From Spongiactinospora gelatinilytica (lineage in GTDB: Bacteria > Actinomycetota > Actinomycetes > Streptosporangiales > Streptosporangiaceae): a DNA stretch of 49,267 nt. Below, piece by piece: positions 7,615 to 21,619 of this stretch. The DNA is taken from the NCBI RefSeq assembly GCF_003236385.1, contig NZ_POUA01000010.1, positions 1-49,267 on the forward strand. The letters run 5' to 3'. Position 1 is the first letter of the stretch, and the number at the start of each line of letters is the position of its first letter. A program made the translations under genes and the position numbers. The notes beneath the pieces are model-generated. The model saw nothing but the letters and a program-made list of their open reading frames with translations. It ran no database searches and was not told the DNA's origin.

Positions 7615-8850
7615 TCAGATGCCGTCGCGTTCCAGCGGGCAGCTCAGGCAGCGCGGGCCCCCGCGCCCGCGGCCCAGCTCGCCGCCGGGCACGGTCACCA
7701 CCTCCACGCCCCGGTCGCGCAGGAAGTTGTTGGTGGTGGTGTTGCGGTCGTAGGCGATCACCACGCCGGGCTCGATGGCCAGCACGTTGCACCCGTCGTC
7801 CCACTGCTCGCGCTCGGCGGCGTGGACGTCCTGTTGCGCGGTGAGGACCTCGATGTCGCCGGTGCCGATCGCGTTGCCGATCGCGCGGTGCATGTCCTCC
7901 GGAGCGTGGTCGGTGACCTTCAGCTCCTTGTCGTTGTCGCCCGGCTCGATCGTGTAGGAGGGCAGCATGCCCAGGCCCGCGTACTTCGTGAAACGCCCGT
8001 CGTCGACCATCGTCATGACCGTGTCCAGGTGCATGAAGGCCCGGGCCTTCGGCATGCTCAGCGCCACGATCGTGGTCGCCGAGCCGGCCTTGAACAGGTT
8101 GCGGGCGACGAGTTCGACCGCCTGCGGCTGGGTGCGCTCGCTCACCCCGATCAGCACCGCGCCCCTGCCGAGGACCAGCACGTCGCCGCCCTCGATGGTG
8201 GCGGGGGCCATCGCCGTGCCCGGGTACCACACCCGAAAGCCGCCATCGGCCCGCTCCGCGGCGAACATGGGGTGCCAGCGGTAGACGGCCTCCATGTTGA
8301 CGGTCTCGTTCATCCGCGCCTTCTTGCGCATCGCGTTGATCGAGACGCCGTCGTAGATCCACGAGGAGTTGTCGCGGGTGAACATGTGGTTGGGCAGCGG
8401 CTGGAGGATGAAGTCGTCCGGGGCCAGGCAGTGGAAGGCCAGGCTCTTGGGGGCGCAGTCGTGCTCCATGAGCTCGCGCTTGGTGATGCCGCCGGTCAGG
8501 TACGTCTGCAGCGCCGCCGAGTCGAGCGAGTCGAGGGTGTTGCGGATGGCGTCGGTGGCCAGCGGGCCGAACCAGCGCTCGTCCACGATCTTGTCCAGGA
8601 TGTGCTTGCGCGCCTCGGGGATCTCGACCGTCTCGCGCAGCAGGTCGGCCAGCAGATGGACCTCGATGCCGCGCTCGCGCAGCACCCGCTGCCACTGCTC
8701 GTGCTCCTCCAGGGCCCGCTGCACCCACAGGACGTCGTCGAACAGCATGCTGTGCATGTTGCTCGGGGTCAGCCGCTTGAGGGCGAGCTCGGGCTTGTGC
8801 ACGAGCACCCGGCGCAGCCGGCCCACCTCGGAATCGACGCGAAAGCTCAT
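7615..8850 (-). CDS. arcA: Arginine deiminase
   Basis: A 411-residue enzyme that hydrolyses L-arginine to L-citrulline and ammonia. All catalytic residues of the family are present: Asp160 in FTRDNSSWI, Glu220 in IEGGDV, His274 and Asp276 in [10 protein letters not shown], and nucleophile Cys401 in GGPRCLSCP. Length and motif spacing are normal. The ATG at 8850 follows a strong GGGGGG-type ribosome-binding site and is divergent from pyrR across 197 bases. It heads a unit with an amino-acid permease and a universal stress protein. No ornithine carbamoyltransferase or carbamate kinase gene is in the window, so the energy-yielding part of the pathway would have to be encoded elsewhere. Confidence 0.95.
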   Translation of the reverse strand: MSFRVDSEVGRLRRVLVHKPELALKRLTPSNMHSMLFDDVLWVQRALEEHEQWQRVLRERGIEVHLLADLLRETVEIPEARKHILDKIVDERWFGPLATDAIRNTLDSLDSAALQTYLTGGITKRELMEHDCAPKSLAFHCLAPDDFILQPLPNHMFTRDNSSWIYDGVSINAMRKKARMNETVNMEAVYRWHPMFAAERADGGFRVWYPGTAMAPATIEGGDVLVLGRGAVLIGVSERTQPQAVELVARNLFKAGSATTIVALSMPKARAFMHLDTVMTMVDDGRFTKYAGLGMLPSYTIEPGDNDKELKVTDHAPEDMHRAIGNAIGTGDIEVLTAQQDVHAAEREQWDDGCNVLAIEPGVVIAYDRNTTTNNFLRDRGVEVVTVPGGELGRGRGGPRCLSCPLERDGI

Positions 8851-8881
8851 CTGACCCCCCTTGACGACTTACAGACCCTCC

Positions 8882-8924
8882 CCGCCCGAGACGGGCGTCA
8901 AACGCCGCGCTCAGCGCGGTTTCA
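8882..8924. repeat. Two short hairpins in the arcA/pyrR intergenic region
   Basis: CGCCCG and CGGGCG pair around AGA near 8882-8896. CCGCGC and GCGCGG pair around TCA within 8906-8921. They lie upstream of arcA and may be operator or attenuator elements. Between them, on the minus strand, is a TTGACG hexamer (8896-8901), but no well-spaced -10 follows it. Confidence 0.35.
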
Positions 8925-9011
8925 TGCATCGTGGCTGGTAGAGGTGCGTGAGGGCGATGCGGGCCGATTCCATGGAACTGCTAGGGTGATGGGGCCACGA
9001 ATCCTTTAAGA

Positions 9012-10539
<1,528 letters not shown>

Positions 10540-10543
<4 letters not shown>

Positions 10544-11838
10544 TCCTGATCAAGAACGCCCGCGTGCTCGGCGGCGACCCCGTGGACCTCCTCGTCCGCG
10601 ACGGCGTGATCGCCGAGGTGGGCACGGGTCTGACCGCCGCGGGGAGCACGGCGATCGACGCCGCCGGGCTGATCGCCCTGCCCGGCCTGGTCGATCTGCA
10701 CACCCACCTGCGCGAGCCCGGCCGCGAGGACGCCGAGACCGTCGAGTCCGGCACCCGCTCGGCCGCGCTCGGCGGGTTCACCGCCGTCCACGCGATGGCC
10801 AACACCTCGCCGGTGGCCGACACCGCCGGGGTGGTCGAGCAGGTGTGGCGGCTCGGCCAGGAGGCCGGGCACTGCGACGTGCGGCCGGTCGGCGCGGTCA
10901 CGATCGGCCTGGCCGGCGAACGCCTGGCCGAGCTGGGCGCGATGGCCGACTCGGCGGCCGGGGTGCGCGTCTTCTCCGACGACGGCAAGTGCGTCTCCGA
11001 CGCGGTGCTGATGCGCCGCGCGCTGGAGTACGTCAAGGCGTTCGACGGCGTGATCGCCCAGCACGCCCAGGAACCGCGCCTCACCGAGGACGCGCAGATG
11101 AACGAGGGCTCGGTGTCGGGCAGGCTCGGCCTGACCGGCTGGCCGGCCGTCGCCGAGGAGGCGATCATCGCCCGCGACTGCCTGCTCGCCGCGCACGTCG
11201 GCTCCCGGCTGCACGTCTGCCACGTCTCCACCGCCGGATCGGTCGAGATCCTGCGCTGGGCCAAGTCCAAGGGCTGGAACAACATCACCGCCGAGGTCAC
11301 CCCGCACCACCTGCTGCTCACCGACGACCTGGTGGAGACCTCCCCGCTGGGCTCCTACAACCCGATCTACAAGGTCAACCCGCCGCTGCGCACCCGCGAC
11401 GACGTTCTCGCGCTGCGCGACGCGCTGGCCGACGGCACGATCGACTGCGTGGCCACCGATCACGCGCCGCATCCGGTCGAGGACAAGGAGGCCGAATGGG
11501 CCGCCGCCGCGATGGGCATGATCGGCCTGGAGACGGCGCTTTCCGTGGTCCAGGAGGCGATGGTGGACACCGGGCTGCTGGACTGGGCGGGGGTGGCCGA
11601 CCGGATGTCGGCCCGCCCGGCCCGCATCGGCCGCCTCACCGGCCACGGCCGGCCGCTCGCCGCCGGCTCCGCGGCCAACATCACCCTCTACGACCCCGCC
11701 CCCCGCACGGCCGTCGACCCGCACGGGTTCGCGTCCAAGAGCCGTAACACCCCCTACGAAGGCATGTCACTGCCCGGCCGAGTGGTGGCCACGCTGCTGC
11801 GCGGCAGGCCGACCGTCATGGAAGGGAAGCTGGTCTGA
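10540..11838 (+). CDS. pyrC: Dihydroorotase
   Basis: A 432-residue class I dihydroorotase that cyclises carbamoyl-aspartate to dihydroorotate. Metal ligands are visible: HTHLREPG with His54 and His56, His174 in IAQHAQEP, His228 in CHVSTAG, and the catalytic Asp307 in [10 protein letters not shown]. The bridging position is FSDDGK, with Asp rather than carboxylated Lys, as in bacterial class I enzymes. The GTG start overlaps the pyrB stop, and the stop shares one base with the carA ATG (TGATG). The earlier open frame upstream is only pyrB in another phase. Confidence 0.96.
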
Positions 11839-12945
11839 TGGCCGTCCTCGTTCTCGAAGACGGGCGTGTCTTCCGCGGCGCGCCGTACGGCGCGCGGGGG
11901 GAGACGTTCGGCGAGATGGTGTTCAACACCGGCATGACCGGCTACCAGGAGACCCTCACCGACCCCTCCTACCACCGCCAGATCGTGGCGATGACCTCCC
12001 CGCACATCGGCAACACCGGCGTCAACGACGACGACCCGGAGTCCTCCAAGGTGTGGGTCGCGGGCTATGTGGTCAGGGAGCCCGCCCGCGTCCACTCCAA
12101 CTGGCGGGCCACCCGCGGCCTGCACGACTACCTGGCCGACCAGGGCGTGGTCGGCATCGCCATGCCGGGCACCCGGGCGCTCACCCGGCACCTGCGCGAG
12201 CGCGGCGCCATGCGCGCCGGGATCTTCTCCGGCACGGGCGCCGAGGCGCCGGTTGCGGAGCTGGTCGAGCGGGTGCGCCACTCGCCCGGCATGGTGGGGG
12301 CCGACCTCGCCGCCGAGGTCTCCACCCGCGAGCCGTACGTGGTGCCGGCGATCGGGAAACGGCGCTTCACCGTCGCCGCGGTCGATCTCGGCATCAAGGC
12401 GATGACCCCGCACCGGATGGCGGAGCGCGGCTGTGAGGTGCACGTGCTGCCCGCGTGGTCCACGGCCGAGGAGATCCTCGCCCGCGACCCCGACGGGGTG
12501 TTCTTCTCCAACGGCCCCGGCGACCCGGCCGCCGCCGACGCCCAGGTGGAGGCGCTGCGCGGGGTGCTCACGGCGGGCCGGCCGTTCTTCGGCATCTGCT
12601 TCGGCAACCAGATCTTCGGGCGCGCGCTCGGCCTTGGCACCTACAAGCTGCGCTACGGCCACCGCGGGGTGAACCAGCCGGTCCAGGACCGGCGCACCGG
12701 CAAGGTCGACATCTCCGCCCACAACCACGGCTTCGCCGTACGGGCCCCGCTGGACGGGCCGTTCGACACGCCGTACGGCAGGGCGGAGGTCAGCCACGTC
12801 AACCTCAACGACGACTGCGTCGAGGGCCTGCGGCTGCTCGGCCGCCCGGCCTTCAGCGTCCAGTACCACCCGGAGGCGGCGGCGGGGCCGCACGACGCGG
12901 CGGGCCTGTTCGACGAGTTCTGCGACCTGATGGGGGCGAAGCAGG

Positions 12946-12953
<8 letters not shown>
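11838..12953 (+). CDS. carA: Carbamoyl-phosphate synthase small (glutaminase) subunit
   Basis: A 371-residue class I glutamine amidotransferase that supplies ammonia to CarB. The catalytic triad is Cys254 in FFGICFGNQ, His344 and Glu346 in SVQYHPEAA. The N-terminal CPSase small-chain domain is typical ([20 protein letters not shown]). The nucleophile motif has GICFGNQ where enteric CarA has GICLGHQ; I believe this variant is common in actinobacteria. The gene overlaps pyrC by one base and carB by eight bases. Product carbamoyl phosphate feeds both pyrimidine and arginine synthesis. Confidence 0.96.
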
Positions 12954-16248
<3,295 letters not shown>

Positions 16249-16296
16249 CCGGCCCCGTCGCGGAGGTGATGGAAGACGGCTGCGACCCCGGTACAG

Positions 16297-17184
16297 GTGA
16301 CCGGCACGGTGCTGACCACGCGCCGGGTCGATGCCTACCATGCCCTGACGCTGGTGGCCCCGGGGATCGCGGAGCACCTGCGGCCCGGCCATTTCGTGGC
16401 CGTGGCCGTGGGCGGCCCGCGGTCGTCGATGCTGACCCGAAGGTCGTTCTCCGTCCACGACGTCAAGCCCGACTACGGCGGCACGGTCGAGCTGGTGTTC
16501 ACGGTACGCGGGCCCGGCACGTCATGGCTGGCCGATCGGCGCGCGCGCGACACGCTCGACGTGGTCGGGCCGCTCGGCCGGCCGTTCCCGCTGCCCCGTG
16601 ACCCGGTCAACTGCGTGCTGGTGGGCGGCGACTACGGCTCGGCGACGCTGTTCGGGCTGGCCGACGCGTTGCAGCGGCGGGGCTGCCGGGTCGACTTCGT
16701 GATCGGCGCGGAGTCGGCCGAACGGGTCTTCGGCGCGCTGCGGGCCCGCCGGATGGGCGAGACCACGACGCTCACCACCGAGGACGGCTCGCTGGGCATG
16801 CGCGGCAGGGTGACCGACGTGCTGCCCGGCGTCATCGCCGACGTCCGCGCGGACGTCGTCTACGCGTGCGGCCCGATGGAGACGCTGCGCGGGGTCACCG
16901 CGGTCGCCATCGAGTTCGACATTCCCGTGCAGGTGTCCGTGGAGGAGGCGATGGCCTGCGGGTTCGGCGTGTGCATGACGTGCGTGCTGCCGGTGATCGG
17001 GGAGGACGGGATCACCCGGATGGTCCGCGCGTGCGTGGAGGGGCCGGTGTTCCGCGGTGAGCGGGTGCGGTTCGAGGACGTCGGGACGATTCCGTTCGAC
17101 GCGGCGGGCGCGCCGGGGGCGCCGTCGGCTTCGACGTCGCCCGCGTCGCCGGGCGGAGGTGGCGGACCCCGAAATGTCAGTTGA
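16297..17184 (+). CDS. pyrK: Dihydroorotate dehydrogenase electron-transfer subunit
   Basis: About 295 residues; an FAD and [2Fe-2S] protein that links class IB PyrD to NAD. A ferredoxin-reductase-like FAD domain (GHFVAVAVGG, TRRSFSVHDV) is followed by an NAD-binding domain (NCVLVGGDYGSATLFGLA, VYACGPMETL). The cluster ligands are the cysteines of EEAMACGFGVCMTC and the later RACVEG. The C-terminus has a ~25-residue Ala/Pro/Gly/Ser tail. GTG 16297 is the only standard start, but a good ribosome-binding site (GGAGG, 16262-16266) lies 30 bases upstream, and the intervening codons read like conserved N-terminal sequence (TAATPVQV). The true start may be the ACG at 16276. Confidence 0.92.
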   Translation: MTGTVLTTRRVDAYHALTLVAPGIAEHLRPGHFVAVAVGGPRSSMLTRRSFSVHDVKPDYGGTVELVFTVRGPGTSWLADRRARDTLDVVGPLGRPFPLPRDPVNCVLVGGDYGSATLFGLADALQRRGCRVDFVIGAESAERVFGALRARRMGETTTLTTEDGSLGMRGRVTDVLPGVIADVRADVVYACGPMETLRGVTAVAIEFDIPVQVSVEEAMACGFGVCMTCVLPVIGEDGITRMVRACVEGPVFRGERVRFEDVGTIPFDAAGAPGAPSASTSPASPGGGGGPRNVS

Positions 17185-18205
17185 TATGCGGACATATCTG
17201 GCGCATGTGGAGCTGGCCAACCCGATCACGACGGCGGCCGGCTGCGCCTCCTCCGGCCGCGAGCTGTCCCAGTTCTTCGACCTCAACCGGATCGGCGCGC
17301 TGGTGACCCGCTCGATCACCATGGCGCCCCGGGCCGGCCGCCCCACCCCGCGCATGGCGGAGACGCCCTCTGGGCTCCTCAACGCCGTCGGACTGCAGGG
17401 GCCGGGCATAGACGCCTTCCTCGATCGCGAACTCCCCTGGCTGGCCCACAGGGGCGTGCGCACGGTGGTCTCCATCGGCGGGGGCACCGTCAACGAGTAC
17501 GGCGCGCTCGCCCGGCGGCTCACCGACGCGCCCGGGGTCACCGCGGTGGAGGTCAACCTCGCCTGCCCCAACATCGAAGACCGCGGCAGGGTCTTCGCCA
17601 GGGACGGCGCGGCGGCGGCCGAGGTGGTCTCCTCGGTCCGCGCCCTGATGCGCTACGACGTGCCGGTGATCGCCAAACTGTCCCCGGACGTGGCCGACAT
17701 CGTCGCGGTCGCCCGGGCGTGCGTGGACGGCGGCGCCGACGCGCTGTCCATGATCAACACACCGGTGGGCATGAGCATCGACACCGAGACCCTGCGGCCC
17801 GCGCTCGCCGCGGTCACCGGAGGGCTGTCAGGGCCCGCCGTACGGCCCCTGGCGGTGCGCTGCGTGTGGCAGGTGTACGCGGCCCTGCCCGGCGTGCCGA
17901 TCGTCGGCGTGGGCGGCGTGCTGACCGGCAGGGACGCCTTCGAGCTGATCCTCGCCGGCGCATGCGTGGTCGGCGTCGGCACCGCGCTGTTCCACGACCC
18001 CTACGTGTGCCTGCGCATCCTGCGCGAGCTCGAGGAGCTGCTGTCCGCCCGCGGCTTCCAACGCCTGGCCGACGCCGTCGGCCTGGCCCATCACCACCCG
18101 CCGGGAGGCGGCACCCGGCACCGCCCCGACGTCCTGCCCGACCCGGGCGCGCCGGGCTTCGGCGCCGCCCCCGGCGGATCAGACCTGGAGGAGAGTTCCC
18201 TTTGA
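17174..18205 (+). CDS. pyrD: Dihydroorotate dehydrogenase, class IB catalytic subunit
   Basis: A 343-residue FMN enzyme that oxidises dihydroorotate to orotate. The active-site base is the cysteine in VEVNLACPNIEDRG, which marks class I, and the adjacent pyrK makes it class IB (NAD-linked). FMN-site features include NPITTAAGCASSG and IVGVGGVLTGRDAFELILAG. Start ATG 17174 lies inside the end of pyrK and is preceded by GGAGGT; an alternative ATG is at 17186. The C-terminal ~40 residues after GLAHHH are a Pro/Gly-rich extension of unknown role. It ends in TTGA overlapping pyrF. Confidence 0.95.
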   Translation: MSVDMRTYLAHVELANPITTAAGCASSGRELSQFFDLNRIGALVTRSITMAPRAGRPTPRMAETPSGLLNAVGLQGPGIDAFLDRELPWLAHRGVRTVVSIGGGTVNEYGALARRLTDAPGVTAVEVNLACPNIEDRGRVFARDGAAAAEVVSSVRALMRYDVPVIAKLSPDVADIVAVARACVDGGADALSMINTPVGMSIDTETLRPALAAVTGGLSGPAVRPLAVRCVWQVYAALPGVPIVGVGGVLTGRDAFELILAGACVVGVGTALFHDPYVCLRILRELEELLSARGFQRLADAVGLAHHHPPGGGTRHRPDVLPDPGAPGFGAAPGGSDLEESSL

Positions 18206-18903
18206 CGCCCGCACCCATCGCCGTCGCCCTGGACGCGCCCGACCTCGAAACCGCGGCCCGCTGGGCGGCACTGGTGACCCCGCACGTCAGCACCGTCAAG
18301 GTGGGCCTCGAACTCTACCTCCGGTACGGCCCCGACGTGATCGCCTCCGTACGCGGCGCCAGCGGCGTGAACATCTTCCTGGACCTCAAGCTCCACGACA
18401 TCCCCAACACCGTCGCAGGGGCCGCCAAGGCCGTCGCCAGGCTGCGTCCCACGATCCTGACCGCCCACGCGGCGGGCGGCCCGGCGATGATCCGGGCCGC
18501 GGTCGACTCCGCGCCCGGCACCCGGATCGCCGCGGTGACCTTGCTCACCTCGCTGTCCGAGGCCGACCTGGACCGGATCGGCCTGGCCGGCCCGGCGATC
18601 GACGCCGTGCGGCGGCTGGCCGTCCTCGCCGTCGGCGCGGGCGCCCGGGCGCTGGTCTGCTCGCCCCGCGAGGTCGCCGCGGTGCGTGCCGAGGTCGGCC
18701 CGGACGTGATGTTGATCACTCCCGGAGTGCGGCCGGACGGCGCCGCCAGCCAGGACCAGGCGCGCGTGGCGACGCCGGAGCAGGCTCTCGCGGACGGCGC
18801 GGACCTCCTCGTGATCGGACGGCCCATCACCGGCGCGGCCGATCCCGGTGCCGCTGCGGCAACCATAGCGGCTGCGCTGCGCCGTATGATCCCGACCCCC
18901 TGA
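18202..18903 (+). CDS. pyrF: Orotidine 5'-phosphate decarboxylase
   Basis: A 233-residue TIM-barrel enzyme that decarboxylates OMP to UMP, the last step of the pathway. The catalytic Asp-x-Lys-x-x-Asp set is present as Asp61, Lys63 and Asp66 in FLDLKLHDIPNT, with VKVGLELYLR upstream and LITPGVRPDG for phosphate binding. It starts at TTG 18202, overlapping the pyrD stop by four bases, after a GGAGGAG ribosome-binding site at 18187-18193. It is the short form of the family. It closes the pyr operon, and 172 bases separate it from mihF. Confidence 0.95.
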   Translation: MTPAPIAVALDAPDLETAARWAALVTPHVSTVKVGLELYLRYGPDVIASVRGASGVNIFLDLKLHDIPNTVAGAAKAVARLRPTILTAHAAGGPAMIRAAVDSAPGTRIAAVTLLTSLSEADLDRIGLAGPAIDAVRRLAVLAVGAGARALVCSPREVAAVRAEVGPDVMLITPGVRPDGAASQDQARVATPEQALADGADLLVIGRPITGAADPGAAAATIAAALRRMIPTP

Positions 18904-18925
18904 AACCACGGTGGTGAGGGCCATT

Positions 18926-18950
18926 TGGTGAACAACGTGTTATTTCACCA
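18926..18950 (+). repeat. Inverted repeat after pyrF
   Basis: TGGTGAA (18926-18932) and TTCACCA (18944-18950) pair with an 11-base loop. It lies 23 bases after the pyrF stop and may help end the pyr transcript, though the stem is weak and not GC-rich. Confidence 0.35.
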
Positions 18951-19001
18951 TCGCGGAAAGTGATGAAGAAGATTTTGTCGGCACCGAAACGCCCCTTGAC
19001 G

Positions 19002-19030
19002 TTGCTTGAAGGTCAATGACCAGCTAGTTT
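19002..19030 (+). promoter_or_regulatory. Promoter of mihF
   Basis: A -35 element TTGCTT (19002-19007) and a -10 element TAGTTT (19025-19030) are separated by 17 bases. This is a good housekeeping-sigma promoter for the gene starting at GTG 19076, giving a leader of about 40 bases with a GAGGTG ribosome-binding site. Confidence 0.65.
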
Positions 19031-19075
19031 CCCTTCCCGTCCGAGTACATCGACAGAAATTCGAGGTGACCCGGC

Positions 19076-19399
19076 GTGGCTCTTCCTCCCCTGACCCCCG
19101 AGCAGCGCGCCGCAGCCCTGGAGAAGGCTGCCAAGGCTCGCAAGGAGCGTGCCGAGGTCAAGAACCGGCTCAAGCACGGCGCGGTTTCTCTGGCTGAGGT
19201 GCTGAAGGATGGTCAGACCGACGACGTCATCGGCAAGATGAAGGTGTCGGCGCTGTTGGAGTCGCTCCCTGGCGTGGGCAAGGTCCGCGCCAAGCAACTC
19301 ATGGAGCGGCTCGGTATCGCCGAGTCCCGCCGCGTGCGCGGGCTCGGAGCCAACCAGCGCGCTTCCCTGGAGCGCGAGTTCGGCGCCTCCGAGAACTGA
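19076..19399 (+). CDS. mihF: Actinobacterial integration host factor (nucleoid protein)
   Basis: A 107-residue basic protein of the mIHF/sIHF type, unrelated in fold to enteric IHF. It starts [19 protein letters not shown], has the charged helix [16 protein letters not shown] and then the helix-two-turn-helix region [20 protein letters not shown] with [15 protein letters not shown], which contacts DNA. In mycobacteria and Streptomyces it is an abundant, often essential nucleoid-associated protein. It lies directly upstream of gmk, as in those genomes. GTG start; its promoter is visible upstream. Confidence 0.95.
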   Translation: MALPPLTPEQRAAALEKAAKARKERAEVKNRLKHGAVSLAEVLKDGQTDDVIGKMKVSALLESLPGVGKVRAKQLMERLGIAESRRVRGLGANQRASLEREFGASEN

Positions 19400-19436
19400 T
19401 CTGGGAAGCGCCGAAGAGATTCATCGGGGGTATGGA

Positions 19437-20117
19437 GTGACCGATACGTCGTGGACCGGGGAGACCCGGGATCACCAGGCCGCCGCCTCAGGCGGTCCGG
19501 ACACGCGTGACGGTGACTCCATGCCCTCCTTGGCAGGCCCCGGCCGCCCCGAGGATCTTCCCCGGGGCCCGGGGAGGCGCCTGACGGTCCTTTCCGGACC
19601 GTCCGGCGTCGGCAAGTCCACCGTCGTCGCCGAGCTCCGGAGGGCGCACCCGCAGGTGTGGCTGTCGGTCTCGGTGACAACGCGGCGTCCCAGGCCGGGC
19701 GAGACCCACGGAGTGGAGTACTTCTTCGCCGGCGACGCGGAGTTCGACCGCCTCGTCGCCGAGGGGGAGCTGCTGGAGTGGGCCGAGTTCGCCGGCAACC
19801 GGTACGGCACGCCGCGCGGCCCCGTGCTCGAACGCCTGAACGCCGGAGTGCCCACCCTGCTGGAGATCGACCTCCAGGGGGCCAGGCAGGTCCGGGAGAG
19901 CATGCCGGAGGCCCTGCTGGTGTTCCTGGCCCCGCCGAGCTGGGAGGAGCTGGAGAACCGCCTCCGCGGCCGCGGCACCGAGCCTGAAGACGTCATCGCC
20001 CGGCGGCTGGAGGCCGGCCGGGTGGAGCTGGCGGCCGAGAAGGAGTTCGACGTGACGCTGGTCAACACGTCCGTCCCTGACGTGTGCCGCCGCCTGATAG
20101 CCTTGATGAGCGCGTAG
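19437..20117 (+). CDS. gmk: Guanylate kinase
   Basis: A 226-residue kinase converting GMP and ATP to GDP and ADP. The P-loop GPSGVGKS is at residues 54-61. The GMP-binding part [18 protein letters not shown] and [13 protein letters not shown] are intact. The first ~47 residues are an extra Gly/Pro/Asp-rich tail beyond the usual ~190-residue enzyme. They follow from GTG 19437, which has an AG-rich site upstream; the ATG at codon 29 (19521) is a possible alternative start that would shorten the tail. The gene sits between mihF and rpoZ, the conserved actinobacterial order. Confidence 0.95.
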   Translation: MTDTSWTGETRDHQAAASGGPDTRDGDSMPSLAGPGRPEDLPRGPGRRLTVLSGPSGVGKSTVVAELRRAHPQVWLSVSVTTRRPRPGETHGVEYFFAGDAEFDRLVAEGELLEWAEFAGNRYGTPRGPVLERLNAGVPTLLEIDLQGARQVRESMPEALLVFLAPPSWEELENRLRGRGTEPEDVIARRLEAGRVELAAEKEFDVTLVNTSVPDVCRRLIALMSA

Positions 20118-20145
20118 CAGCTACCCAGATGAGAGGTCCACCAAC

Positions 20146-20409
20146 GTGGCAGGCACTGCCCCGGTCGCCGAGGGCATCACCAACCCGCCCATCGACCAGC
20201 TTCTCGACGTGGTCGACAGCAAGTACAGCCTTGTGATCATGGGCGCCAAGCGGGCGCGTCAGATCAACGCCTACTACTCCCAGCTCGGCGAGGGCCTGCT
20301 GGAGTACGTCGGCCCGCTGGTCGAGACGCACGCCCAGGAAAAGCCGCTGTCCATCGCGCTGCGCGAGGTCAGCGAGGGTCTGCTCACCGCCGACCCGATC
20401 GAGGGCTGA
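20146..20409 (+). CDS. rpoZ: RNA polymerase omega subunit
   Basis: An 87-residue protein matching the omega subunit, which helps assemble and stabilise RNA polymerase by holding the beta-prime C-terminal region. The conserved core is [20 protein letters not shown], and the tail [16 protein letters not shown] is typical of actinobacterial RpoZ. The GTG start at 20146 follows GAGAGG at 20131-20136. It lies 28 bases after gmk and 10 bases before coaBC, so these three genes probably form one transcript. Confidence 0.95.
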   Translation: MAGTAPVAEGITNPPIDQLLDVVDSKYSLVIMGAKRARQINAYYSQLGEGLLEYVGPLVETHAQEKPLSIALREVSEGLLTADPIEG

Positions 20410-20419
20410 CATCGCCGGG

Positions 20420-21619
20420 GTGTTCCGCTTCGTTCTCGGCGTGAGCGGCGGCATCGCCGCCTACAAGGCGTGCGAGCTGCTCCGCCTGTTCACCGAGTCG
20501 GGGCATCAGGTCCGGGTCGTGCCGACCCGCGAGGCCCTGCGATTCGTCGGCGAGCCGACGTGGGCCGCGCTGTCGGGCAATCCCGTCTCCGCCGAGGTGT
20601 GGGACTCGGTCCATGAGGTGCCGCACGTCCGCATCGGCCAGGAGGCCGACCTGGTGGTCGTCGCGCCCGCCACCGCCGACGTGCTGGCCAGGGCCGCCCA
20701 CGGCCTCGCCTCCGACCTGCTGACCAACACCCTGCTCACCGCCCGGTGCCCGGTCGTCTTCGCGCCCGCCATGCACACCGAGATGTGGGAGCACGCCGCC
20801 ACCCGCGCCAACGTCGCGACGCTGCGCGAGCGCGGGGCCGTGGTGATCGAGCCCGCCGTGGGCAGGCTGACCGGCGCCGACAGCGGCCGCGGGCGGCTGC
20901 CCGACCCGCGCGAGATCTTCGACCTGTGCGTGCGCGTCCTAGCCGGGCGTGACCGCGACCTGGCCGGCCGGCACCTGGTCGTCTCCGCCGGCGGCACCCG
21001 CGAGGCGATCGACCCGGTCCGCTTCATCGGCAACCGCTCCTCGGGGCTGCAGGGCCTGGCCCTGGCCCGGACGGCGCTGGCCAGGGGCGCGGAGGTCACC
21101 CTGCTGGCGGCCAACGTGGCGCTGCCCGACCCGCCGGGGGCCAAGGTGGTGCGCGTGGAGTCGGCGCTCGAACTCCGCGAGGCCGTGCTCGCCGCGGCCG
21201 AGACGGCCGACGCGGTGGTGATGGCGGCGGCGGTGGCCGACTTCCGCCCGGCCGCGACCAGCGACTCCAAGATCAAGAAGACGGCCGGCGAGCCCGATCC
21301 CATCCGCCTGGTCCAAAACCCGGACATCCTGGCCGAGCTGGGGGAGCGCCGCCGTACCGGGCGGCTGCCCGGCGCCACGGTGCTCGTGGGGTTCGCCGCC
21401 GAGACCGACGACGTGCTGGCCAACGGGGCGGCCAAACTGGCCCGCAAGGGCTGCGACCTTCTGGTCGTCAACCAGGTCGGCGCGGGCAAGGCGTTCGGCA
21501 CCCCCGACAACGCGGCCACGATCCTGTCCACCGGCGCCCCGCCGCTGGAGATCCCACTGGGCCCCAAGGAGGGCCTGGCCGACACCGTGTGGGATCTCGT
21601 CTCCACCCGCCTGTCCTGA
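20420..21619 (+). CDS. coaBC: Bifunctional phosphopantothenoylcysteine decarboxylase/synthetase
   Basis: A 399-residue enzyme with two steps of coenzyme A synthesis. The N-terminal CoaC flavoprotein domain (1-~185) has LGVSGGIAAYKACELLR, the active-site region VPHVRIGQEADLVVVAPATA, and the substrate-clamp motif CPVVFAPAMHTEMWEH. The C-terminal CoaB domain (~190-399) has VSAGGTREAIDPVRFIGNRS, the dimer-interface SSG, MAAAVADFRP, and the KIKK motif that binds CTP and substrate. Length and domain order are normal. It starts at GTG 20420, ten bases after rpoZ. Confidence 0.95.
   Translation: MFRFVLGVSGGIAAYKACELLRLFTESGHQVRVVPTREALRFVGEPTWAALSGNPVSAEVWDSVHEVPHVRIGQEADLVVVAPATADVLARAAHGLASDLLTNTLLTARCPVVFAPAMHTEMWEHAATRANVATLRERGAVVIEPAVGRLTGADSGRGRLPDPREIFDLCVRVLAGRDRDLAGRHLVVSAGGTREAIDPVRFIGNRSSGLQGLALARTALARGAEVTLLAANVALPDPPGAKVVRVESALELREAVLAAAETADAVVMAAAVADFRPAATSDSKIKKTAGEPDPIRLVQNPDILAELGERRRTGRLPGATVLVGFAAETDDVLANGAAKLARKGCDLLVVNQVGAGKAFGTPDNAATILSTGAPPLEIPLGPKEGLADTVWDLVSTRLS

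Noticed and set aside
12586-12640. CarA nucleophile motif GICFGNQ in place of GICLGHQ
   Set aside because: The catalytic Cys, His and Glu are all present, and I believe the variant is usual in actinobacterial CarA, so it is not a defect.
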